In this document: positions 35,364-46,600 of the stretch, piece after piece | How the letters are laid out: the number at the start of each line of letters is the position of its first letter | Position numbering within the stretch: the first letter of the stretch is position 1 | NCBI GenBank assembly: GCA_029582265.1 | Contig: CM055817.1 | Location: 27,956,258 to 28,020,257 of the forward strand | Direction: 5' to 3' | Length of the DNA: 64,000 nt | From: Zoroaster sp. YZ-2022 | Taxonomy: Eukaryota > Echinodermata > Asteroidea > Forcipulatida > Zoroasteridae | Position numbers and translations under genes: made by a program | Notes under the pieces: generated by a model | The model's input: only the letters and a program-made list of their open reading frames with translations | Told to the model about the DNA's origin: nothing | Databases searched by the model: none

Positions 35364-35570
35364 CCTTTGTAACAAAATCTTGCTTTTCGATATATCTCCG
35401 TGAGTTATTCCTCTTTTGTGCAATTCCCGTACAATATCCCGTAACTCAGCTGCTATTCTGTTAAGTTGTCCATCTTCGAGGCAAAGTGTCTGCCCTCTCA
35501 CACTGAATTCAGACAGTAACAATCGAAGGGGTAGGGAACTGCTGACTGTCAGTGGTGAGTTCTTACCAAC
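35364..35570 (-). CDS. Kinase-like segment 2: hinge, helix E and catalytic loop
   Basis: Candidate exon with acceptor CACCTGCAG and donor GTAAAT. LPLRLLLSEF leads to IAAELRDIVRELHKRGITHG and then DISKSKILL. This aligns with helix E and the catalytic loop (HRD reads HGD, with Lys replaced by Ser two residues on and the loop Asn by Lys). The aspartate is retained, but the altered loop suggests a weak kinase or pseudokinase. Confidence 0.6.
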
Positions 35571-36245
35571 TGCAGGTGGAATAAAGTAATAATAACATCT
35601 GTTTCATTATGTAGTATTTTTAATGTTTACTTGATAATTTTTAATTTGATTTTGTAAGAAATCGCAGCGGACGCGTGAAAACAAACTGCATATTCTAGAA
35701 ATCGGTTTCAATGAATGGTGTGCCCAAGCTTCAGCTCGACAAGACTTTTTACACTGTCCCAATCACTAGTCTCTCAATTTTCATGGCGTTTGCTCGTCCA
35801 TTCTAGAGAAATGGAATGATCATACCTTTGTACAATTCAGTGTTCTGGTTTACCTTTTATTTACTTATAAGATATCTTGTGTGTACAATCAAATAATATT
35901 TATTTGGGAAAAATGGTTCAATAACATTAATGAAATACTAGGCCCAGGTGTCGATTTAATTTCACTTAGCTTTGAACTTTTACATATTATGTATAAGGTT
36001 TTATTTTTTGTTTGATTTGTTTAAGGGACTCGGACTTGATACACGGATTCGGACTCGAAAACAAGTCTGTCCGTTTGACTACAAATGAGAAGATACAACA
36101 TCATTGATTTCAAGTGAATGCTGCTTGTCTTTCAAAGTAGATTCAGAGGTTGCTTACACGTGAGTTACTAGAAGCCTTAGTGATCTAATGGTTGCGTATA
36201 TGAATGTCCTCTAGACTAGAACGGCCTATGCGACTAGAAGGCAGT

Positions 36246-36389
36246 GTCAGGATGTAGATTGTACACACAATATCGTCGTTTCGAAAACATACATACAATG
36301 TTCGGATGGCAAAACATCCGTCGGTTCATTCGGTGGCGCCCGGACAGATCTCTAGTAGCTGTCACGTGCTGCTTAAGAACAAGATACTT
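36246..36389 (-). CDS. Kinase-like segment 1: beta-3 lysine and HPNIV
   Basis: YLVLKQHV (candidate beta-3 Lys) is followed about 20 residues on by RMFCHPNIVCMF, the hallmark between helix C and beta-4. The exon may end at a GTATGT donor (36296-36291) right after HPNI. The start is unclear (acceptor AAAG or GAAG). A Gly-rich loop was not found upstream. It begins about 250 bp after the receptor B stop. Confidence 0.5.
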
Positions 36390-36394
36390 CATGC

Positions 36395-36400
36395 TTTATT
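36395..36400 (-). terminator. Possible poly(A) signal of receptor B
   Basis: AATAAA on the minus strand, about 235 bp after the stop at 36636. It would serve the short form that does not splice into the kinase-like segments. Confidence 0.35.
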
Positions 36401-36635
36401 TAGCAGATGTTCTGAACCTTGCAGTGTAGTAATCGTGAATGCGTTTTGTAAACAAAATAAGTTTACTCATACAGTATTCTGTACATTGTCAACACGGAGC
36501 TTTTGCTAGGTAGTAATGTTTATACTAAAAGTATATGCTTCCTAGCGTTTGCTATTACGTTTTCACAATGAGTACACCCCAAAATTGAATTTGACAAAAC
36601 ATTTTTGTACGGATTCGTCACTTCGTGAAGACATA

Positions 36636-37686
36636 TTATGAGTTGCAAAACACAATACAATGGATTAACCTAATACTTTTAAATATCATGTACCTACCGG
36701 TGTTGGATCTTGTAACTCCAACTTTTCTGTTTCTCAACTGCAATGTGGATATCGTATACAAATATGGATTGAGGGCGCTGTTCAACGGAAGAATGAAGAC
36801 CGCTGTCCATGCATACACTGACCCAGGAATGATAAGATCTCCAGCGAGAGAAAGAAGACCCATTATGATTACAGGCATCCAACAAATAAAATCAGTACAT
36901 ATGATAAAGCACATTCTCCATGCCATCTTCACCTCTTGGGTCTTCCTATTCGATCGAATTTTCCTGGAGGATTTTTTGACGGTGATGTAAATTCCTGTGT
37001 AGCAAAGGAGGATGATAACGAAACATACCATGTTGAAGAAGAGAAAGAATGATACTGAAAACTCCCAGCCTGGTGGTTGGTCTCGGGTAAGCGGAAGAGC
37101 AAGACATACTCCGGTACGACCATAGAACGAACCGGCGAAGTACGGTAAGCCAAGTATTGGCACGATGCTGACAACAAGCATAGTGACCCATACCACTGCT
37201 GCCACTACCCTTGATGACTTGATCCCTAAGCGCGCTTTCTTTAGCGGGAACACCACACACCACAATCGATCCAAGCTGATGACAACAAGCATAACGACTG
37301 AGACTTCGCTGGACAAGACGGACAGTAAGCCTGCGGCTTTGCAAAGAAAACTGTCTTCCCACTCCTCAGCATGAAGAATATACACATCCCTGTACATCAA
37401 ATCGGCACTGCCTATTATCACCATATATACGCCCATTAAGAAGTCAGAAACTGCAAGGTTAAGAATGAGGAAGCTCTGTACTCTACTCTTCTCATTTGTG
37501 CCATTTTTCAAACGCCAGAGAAGGACAATAACGTTACCAATCAGAGCACTGATGCCCAGTAACCAAATGAAAGTGCGCAATACGTAGTTGCGCATCAAAT
37601 CTTCACACGAAGAGAACTGATCAGCAGCTGGTGTGCATGTATCAATGTCGCCTACCAAACAGCAGAATAGATACCTGTCCGAATAT
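36636..37686 (-). CDS. Receptor B exon 30: hinge and 7TM domain
   Basis: Acceptor ACCTACAG, phase 2 in. It begins YSDRYLFCC, equivalent to receptor A's YVDDYKLCC. Seven TM spans include LLGISALIGNVIVLLW (TM1), NLAVSDFLMGVYM (TM2), Cys at the start of TM3 (FLCKAAG), Asp-Arg-Leu at the DRY position (37271-37263), TDFICWMPVI (TM6) and NSALNPYLY (TM7). Unspliced, the frame stops at 36636. A strong donor (GTAGGT, from 36697 downwards) in the tail after TRSNT would instead end the exon at 36698 in phase 1. Confidence 0.93.
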
Positions 37687-40600
37687 CTGTAGGTATGGTT
37701 TATAAGAATAATTGAGATCATTAAAAAAAAAAAAAAATTAAAAAAAAAATTAAAAAAATTAAAGTAATAATTAAATTTAGTACAAGTTTACATTGTTTTG
37801 TGTACTAAAGGGAAACAAACAAATTTGTTAATATCAGAAACTCAAAATACATTCGTTTTATCAAAATGTAACTGTAGCCGCCAGATCAGATACAACCTGT
37901 GCCTGATATTCCTGGTGTCATTGAAAAAATTTAAAGATTATTAAAAAAAAATATTTACATGGATGTACAGAATTTGAATATCCAGTTTATTCCTCATTTC
38001 GATTGCGCTGGTGACATTATTAAATACATTATTTTGTGTGGGTGTTTTTTCTTTACGAGTAAAGAAATAGGTCATTACAAAAAGTACTTGAGTATTGCAT
38101 GGATACATATTTATTAATTAAGTGAATAAATTAAGTAATTTACTTAATTTTAGAAGCAAAATCCCAGTATGTCGATTGAAGAGAAGGAACAACAATTGGT
38201 ATTGTTTAAACGTATGCTCATTTCAACCCTCTAGTAGTGAAGAAATAATTATAAAACTAACTTATTAAAAAAAATAAAAATTCTGTTTGAAGTTTCTGTC
38301 CAGCATCTTTTTGAGATTTTGATATAACATTAGTATATAACACTAATGTATTCAAATTATAAATTTCATAGTAACGAGGTTTAATTTAGTGCACGTGTTC
38401 TTTCATAGTCAAATCTAGTTTAAAATACTTACAAAACTCGTAACATTTGAAGGCCCACAAATATATTCTCGTCAACATGTGTTATGGAGGTTTGGCGGAT
38501 ATCACTGTAAACATATAATTAGAATGGGGTTATTTTAATAGATAAAATTTGGGAATTATAAACAGGAAAGGTATTTTCAACAAAGCGCTTTCAACACTGT
38601 CACCGAATAAAGCAAAGTAGGGTCAAGAACTGGCTGTCGCTTAAAGGGGACAAGGTGTTGAACAAGGGTAGACAGTTTACGTTTTTGTTTTTTTACAATG
38701 TTTTTCTTGCAATGTTAGCAATTAATGAACAATGAAAGCAAGCAAAATACTAAATATTAATAACAAAAACAATATGTGATTGGTTATTGTTGTGCGAAAC
38801 AGACTTACAGCTCAATAAGCTTTCTGAGGTTCACAAAGGATCTCGACATGATATTCATCTTGGAAGAACCTTTAAAAGATCTAAAAACGAAAAGAAATTA
38901 AATCAATATGATTTCCAATATAGAAGAACTTAACATATTATCACGAAAACATTTTGGTTACACGCTCAGTCTGATTTCAAATGTACAAATATTTCTTAAT
39001 TAAATAAAACTTTATACTTCATAAATAATTCATGAACAAGTACTATTGCTGATTGTTTAGTGTAGTTTTTATTTGTAGTCTGGATTAACAAAGGGGCACA
39101 TAAAGGCTACAAAATACTTAATTTTAATGAACCATTGCAAATCAGAAACCATCGTTGGTAAAGGTGCCAATCATCTCAAGAGCTTTCATGTCAGAGAAAA
39201 TTTGAAAAATCGCCAGACAGCAAATTCTTGCTCCAAGGGTTTTCTGTGAAAATTTTATTCATTTTCACATTTTTATCATGACTTATTCTCCGTATTAAGG
39301 GCAAACTGTCACAGGTTGGTTGTTTAATGCATATGTTCATGCACATAAAATAAGAATGCAATAGAAGCAGTTTGCCAACATTACCATTGTTCTACATAGA
39401 AACTGTGTGCGGTTAAGGTTTTGCCGTACCAGCATGCATTACGCATGCATATATATTTGAATAGTATGGTGAATAATAAATTTAATAGATGCATGCTTGA
39501 AATTGTTTAAAGTGAGGGTACAAAATTGGAATTTGGTAAAATAGCTTCATTTCAACCGTCTATTTTTCAATAACAATATGAAAACTAACTGAACATTGCA
39601 GAACACTGCAGTGCTCACGTTTTTAAGAAACAAACATATTTAAAAAAGAACTGTTTTCCCTGAGAAGAAAGCACTTCAGAAGAAATAATTTATCAGGATG
39701 ATTGATAAGTATACCAACTTTATACAAAGTAAGTTTTTAGATAGTAATGTTGTACCTTCCAAATTTAAAGAAAATGTAGTATTTAATTTCTTACAAATGC
39801 TCTAAAGAGTCTAAGCCATCAAATGCTCCTTCAATTAGTATTTCAATAGGAAGTCTCGTCAAATTCCTGTAATAAATAATATTTAACACGAGAATGAAAA
39901 TAATAACATCTATTGAATTGAATACGTTAAAATTGTGTTATTGTTTTTGTCAAGTTAGTTAAATCAGATATACAAAGGTTATACCCGATTAATTCAAAGT
40001 GAATTATATAAAATAAAACACTATTTATAATTATTTATTCACCCCCCTTAAGCAATGTTTCAACTCCCTTGTATAAATAATGTTTTTTCAATTAATTAAA
40101 ATTTTTGAAATTGTAATTTATATTTATGAGATATATTTTCAACTGTCGTTATGGTTGTATAATTATAGTAATTGATACATACAGTGCTGGAAGTGAAGAT
40201 AGACCATAAAACGATCCTTGGTCGATGTATCTTATTGGATTTCCTATTAAACTCCTGCCGGAAAAACAAAATAAACAAAATAACAAAAATTATTAAGTTT
40301 TTTCGTGGATATAAATGGTTACTACCAAGTCCAGGCTATTTTTTAGAAAATTAGATTGTTTGATGAAATGAAATACTGCATCCTCTCACAGATTGGTCGT
40401 TTATTAGGCTTATTCATAGAAGTAGTTTTGCCAACATTACCAATGTTGTACCTTCCCTTCAATGTATATATTGATTCAAAGAGAGTAAGCATACTCATAG
40501 AAGCAGTTTAGCCAACATTACCAATTCTGTACCTTCCCTTTAATGTATATATTGATTCAAAGAGAGTAAGCATACTCATAGAAGCAGTTTGGCCAACATT

Positions 40601-43600
40601 ACCAATGTTGTACCTTCCCTTCAATGTATATCTTGATTCAAAGAGAGTAAGCTTACTCATAGAAGCAGTTTGGCCAACATTACCAATGTTGTACCTTCCC
40701 TTCAATGTATATCTTGATTCAAAGAGAGTAAGCATACTCATAGAAGCAGTTTTGCCAACATTACCAATGCTGTACCTTCCCTTTAATGTATATATTGATT
40801 CAAAGAGAGTAAGCATACTCATAGAAGCAGTTATGCCAACATTACCAATGCTGTACCTGCCCTTTAATGTATATATTGATTCAAAGAGAGTAAGCATACT
40901 CATAGAAGCAGTTTTGCCAACATTACCAATGTTGCACACTAATCTTAACTTTTCTTGGTTAAAACCTTATGTCATTAAATTGCAAATGATACTTTTCGCA
41001 AATGTTAAAATGAATACAAACAATCTGCAAAATTAGTTAATTAATGTATGTCTTAATTCAAAGATCGTATAATACACATACTGGTAATTTTATGCAATGT
41101 TACGAAAAAGATATTAATTTTGACAGAATGAAGATGTTGTCTGAGCTAACACGCAAGAATCAATTAAAACATTATTAATGTAAAATAACAAAATGATCAA
41201 TGGTGTCTGTGCTTACAGAAATACAAGACGTGGGAGCCCTTTAAACATGTCAGCCTTTAAATGTGTGATCATGTTGTTCGCAAGTGATCTGTAGCCAAGA
41301 AAGAACATTCAAATCATATAAAATAGCATGTTTCAGACATCTTCCTCAGAAAAAAACAACGAGGAATTATTATTGCTATATCGTTGCTTTTCTGAAAATA
41401 TAGGTTACTTTTTTTTAGTTTAATATTTGATTTTACAGTGGAAAATGAGACCTTAAAAAGCCTATGAAACAGGATTTTTTAACTTGAGAATGCATAACCC
41501 TATATACATTTTGTCATAGCTTGATTTACTTGCCAATCTGTGGATGTTATGAAACCTTGAATGGAATATGTTGGTCTTAAGTATTTTACAAATTAAAATG
41601 TTCATGTCAAAATCAGTGATGTCATATTGGGAAAAGATCCAACATCATGGTTGATTAGTGCTTACAAGTTTACTGAATTCCTGGGCTTTTTTAAAAGTCG
41701 GTTCTTTTATATTTTTAGTTGTGTCTGAATTAATAGATTACCAGTCAGTAAGCTTGTGTACGTAATCACTGTCTTCTTAGAAAAAATGATGGGTTTTGAT
41801 TGTGTGCACTTTCAGTGCGGCTGTGACACCGAGTTCCTGATGTGATCTCACAAACAGCGCCCTCATGTCTCTACATAATATTTTATTTCATAGGCCCTTT
41901 AATTTGAATTGTTGGCAACACATTTAGCTATAATTGTTAAATTCGTCTGAGAGTGACTTCTCGACACATGAAGCCACCCCACTTATTCATAAACCATGTT
42001 GACGTTGGCACACGCTACATGTGTTTGTTGGTCAGGGGAATAAAACAACTCAATTGATATACTCACAAATATAACAAATTGGATGACTTATTAAAAGCCC
42101 CTGCTTGGATTTCTTCTATTCCATTGTCGGAAATATCTCTGCGTTGTTAAAACAAGAACAAAGAGATTTAATTAAAGGAAGATTTCAAGAATTAATAGAT
42201 AGAAGATTTGTGTGACGAGAGTTGATCGGCGCTTTAATTCGTAGATGCGTTTTTTGTATCCCTCCTTGGCTTAATAAACAGCACGTTTAACGTGTTCAAT
42301 ATAGTGCGTTGCTTACTTTAAAAATCTATTTATAAAGGCAAGTGCCACTTTAGCAAACTACCTCAACCTAAACAAAAAGGTACTCTGCATGCTGTTCATA
42401 GAATTGCACAATTGCCTGGTACTTTGTATTACTATTATTATGTTTTATACATTGCACAATCAAATACCAAAATATAAGGTAAAATAAAGTAAAAAGAAAT
42501 TGTAGAGAACATAAATTACAATATTTGTTTCACAGCATACCGCGTGCTTAGATAATGCTTACAGATTTGAAAGGAAGGGAAAATTTCCTGGATAAAGATG
42601 CAGAATTGTTCGATTCACTGCTTCTTCTGCTGTGATGTCTCTTATAGATCTTGAAGTATTCTCGTTCTGCAGAAATCTTAGTTGTCTTTATTAAGGAAAA
42701 AACGAAACAAACACCGCATCAGCAATATAAGATTAAACATTATTCGTTATTGTAAAAATTGTTTTCAAATTCTAACTCAGATACTGGTGATGTTTAACCA
42801 CACCCAAATTGAAAAGATATACATTATACTTAAATTGCGGTCAATCGAATAAGGATTCCACTGATGTATCACTTGTTTGTATTTATGGTAACATGTTTTA
42901 TAGACATAAGTTTTATAGACATAACTAACAAAGTACTAGAGACAATACTTTTTTGATGTGATTCATATGTAAAGGCATATTCAAATATTGTACAGAAAAC
43001 ATAAATCCAATTTATAAACGGAAATGTCTTGTTGAATAGCATACACGAATAATGGGTTCGTCGGACAGTGCTTCAAAATGTACGACCCATACAGATCTCT
43101 GATCGACTTCTCCTGACGACGATCAAACTGTACTGCTCGAAAACATGTGTTAACTCACAACCGGTTCTTCTCAGAACCAACAATTATTACAACTCTTAAG
43201 AGACTGTTACGTAGTACTATTGCATTCCTTACTCCTACAGCACTTCCACATGTAAAGCTTCAAACTAGGTCTACCCAAAATAATCCCGGATGCTTTACTC
43301 TTTTGAAGGGTTTTGGTTATTTTGCATAACATATTTTCCCCTCACATTAATCTGGCCTGGTTTGGTAGAAGTGCAGCACTAGATGGTGTCCACACTATCC
43401 CTGCACATTCAACGGAGTATCCAATGCACTGACATCCTGTGGGGCACGACATGCCTATATGTAAAACAATAAATAAAACAAAACAATAAAAAAGTCACTT
43501 AATTAAACATGAAAGTATATTTGGCTGAAAGTTGAAATCTTCAAATAATGGAAAGTAATTTTGTGAAAGTCACGTTCTCTTTATCAAATAGAAAATTCTT

Positions 43601-46600
43601 CACTACTTGTTGAGTATTGGTGTTAATCACAAGATATAAGTCTTCAGGATCCTGGGTCTAGAAAAGGGGCGGGGACACACTGCCAAACAGGCGGGGACAC
43701 ACAAACAGGAGGGCACAAACAAAAACCTGTGGAAAATTTACACGAACGGCAATAACATGGGGGCGCATGCTCAATGTGCATGGAACAGATAACAAATCTA
43801 AAAATCATTTCTTCTTACCACAGTAAAACTCATCATCACCTTCAGCACACTGAGCGATACCATCGCACAGTTTATCAGGTGACACACAATACGTAGCACG
43901 ATGACACCGATAGGCTCCAGGACACTGAAACTCGTCTGTGTGTACGAGTCAAAAAGAATACTTTGTGAATACTTCCCATAACAAACAAATATGAGTGCAA
44001 ATAACTATGATCGTATGATGGGATGTCGACTAAAAATATGCCATAATTCCTGTACCGTCAAAAGTGTGAATGCACATAAACACGACTTGTACGGTACTTA
44101 TAGTACGCTTTTATACACATTCTGTTCTAGATTGATAAATGGATGATAGAAATAACTCTGGTAAAAGGACTTAAGCACAGGTACGCTGTTAACTTTTACG
44201 TCCTTCTGAGCACACGGCGAATTGTTTTATGTTATAGCAATCCAAAGTAAAGAGTTCTGCGCAGGTGCACTGTCCAAACGGGTGCACTGTCAAAACGGAA
44301 GCGACAAAGCGAAGGCACTCTTGCTGCCTGCAGAGGACGTGTAATACTTAGCCACTAACTATACAGAGTGTGCGGTTATGTCAACTTCAGAAGATAGTTA
44401 ACAGATAGTTCAAGCGTCACGTCAATTCAACAATGGCACATTTAACCAGATACAAAAATACGAGAGTTTTGCTAAAAATATAAATATATAATATTCCTTT
44501 CATAATTTTGGGGATATGACAATTTTGCATCTTAGGAACCAAAAACTCACCACAATCAAATTCATCTTCTCCATTCGGGCAATCCAGTTTTCCATCACAG
44601 CGCATGCGCAGTGGGATGCAGTATGAGGATGGGCATTTCAGGGTCCAAAGTGGGCAACGGAATGAATCTGACACGACAGTTAGTGTTAATTTATAAAAAT
44701 GATTAACTAAATAGTTCAAGTACATAAATACAAATACAATATTCAAATCAACTACAACGCTTTGCAAGACCTTAGACCAGAAGACTCAGACCAATTGGTG
44801 ACCATATATTTAATAGACCAATTACTAGTAAGAGTGACATATGCAGGAATCTGTGAACTTGGTAAACAATGGGGCGTATTAGTTGTCAAACATGCATCAA
44901 ATAGTTACTGAGCAGTTTTCAAGCAAACTAAAATTCAATTCAGTTAAATTTTACATTTATTGCCATACAAGTATAATCAAATACATGAGTAATACGATAA
45001 TTATTATAAACACAAATTGTGCATGGAGGCACAGTCCTGATAAGCCAAGGTTTGTATTGGAGTGCCGTAAACATAAAACAGAATTACAAAAAAGAACTGT
45101 CAGACAAACAAAGAGGACAAACAAACCAAGTGGATAATGTAATGGAAGGACTGACGATTTAACCTACTTGTAGTTAAAAGAAAAGCATATACGAAAGAGA
45201 AATGTAATTAAGAAAATCAACTGTTGAACTGTGTTACCTAGTGGGAGATAAGATATTGTTTATAGGAATTCTTAAACTGGCCTACGGAGAGTTTGGTTTT
45301 CAAAGTTTGGTCAATGATATTCCAAAGACGTGGACCATAGTATCGGAAAGTGTTCATGAAATATGAAGTATTTGTGAATGGTACATAGAGGTTGTTGTGT
45401 GATCTAGTATGATATTGTTGTTTGTCGTTAACCACGGTGAAGAAAGGTGAACATTTGCCTCCAAAAATCTATCGCGTCCATATTTCATGACCATTAAAAT
45501 ATACATCATCTAGATATATATATCATCATAGAGATTTGTGGATATGATGTATAATCGAATGTTATCTATAAGCTATAAATCATTCTGACTACAGTGTTTT
45601 CATTTCAGAGAAAATACCAACAATTACCACTTTGCAAACGATCGCCACTGTGATGATCATTTGCTAAGCCCCTGTAAGAATGAGATACTCATTTCAGGTC
45701 AAAAATGTTTATAAACTGTTAGAATAATATGATAAACTAGTTTATAAGCTATAACATTTAATCTAGGCCTACATATCTCTTTATCTTTATAATGGATGAA
45801 TATAATTACCTTTTATCAAAGTGTATTCTGGCAATAAATCGTAACAATAGACTTAATGTGTACGTCACAAACTAAAGGACGCCCTCGTTCAGAAGCAAAG
45901 GTTACTCATGAACCAATGAGTGACCTTTTTTGTATGAACGAGGACGCCATTAAGTTTGTGACAACAACGCATAAAGTCTATATGTATTTCTCACCACAAA
46001 ATCGCAGATGAGTGACGTCACGACACCCTCGTTGAAGCCCATACTCGTCAAAATCGTAAATGCATGTTGTACTCTGATTGGCACATGCGCCGTTGCTACA
46101 TTTGAGTTGATTTACGTCATTGCATTTGTAGGCTACAATAAAACCAATAAATGTAATTTGAACCATATTTGAGGGAAGGTAATATTAATAACAGCGCCTG
46201 GATTTTTATAGTTGGGGGCAAACCTTTTCGGAGGGTAAATGAACCGAAACAAAACTTAAATGAACCGACAAATTGTGTCAATCAGAAATACCAACCAATT
46301 TTGTGTATTTACCGACAAGCACTATTATGCCCCGTCCCCATTTGACTACGTCACTGATTAAGGCGCATTGGAACGGTTTAGTCGCATAATTTTGCCCCGC
46401 TTAGCTATCCTATGGCATGGCTATCCGTACTCGACTCTAGTGCACATGCACATAGTGAACATGTTTACACACAGATCCATAATATGTACAGACATGTACA
46501 AGTAGGCTACATACATTGTATATGCACCTTATACTTATACAGTGCTCATTCGTAGGCGCACTTTGATCCTTGTGTATTTGCCAAAATTCAAGGCGGAACT

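Noticed and set aside
37860..37900. Extra minus-strand exon between the last LRR and the 7TM exon of receptor B
   Set aside because: The AG near 37872 leads to a frame without LRR pattern that stops early; exon 29 already joins the 7TM exon in phase.
40425..40945. CRISPR-like regular repeat spacing
   Set aside because: Units are contiguous without spacers, and the window is from an animal genome.
40508..41036. 143-residue frames on both strands
   Set aside because: They arise because the minisatellite unit is 81 bp (divisible by 3) without stops. Not supported as an exon by phase or splice sites.
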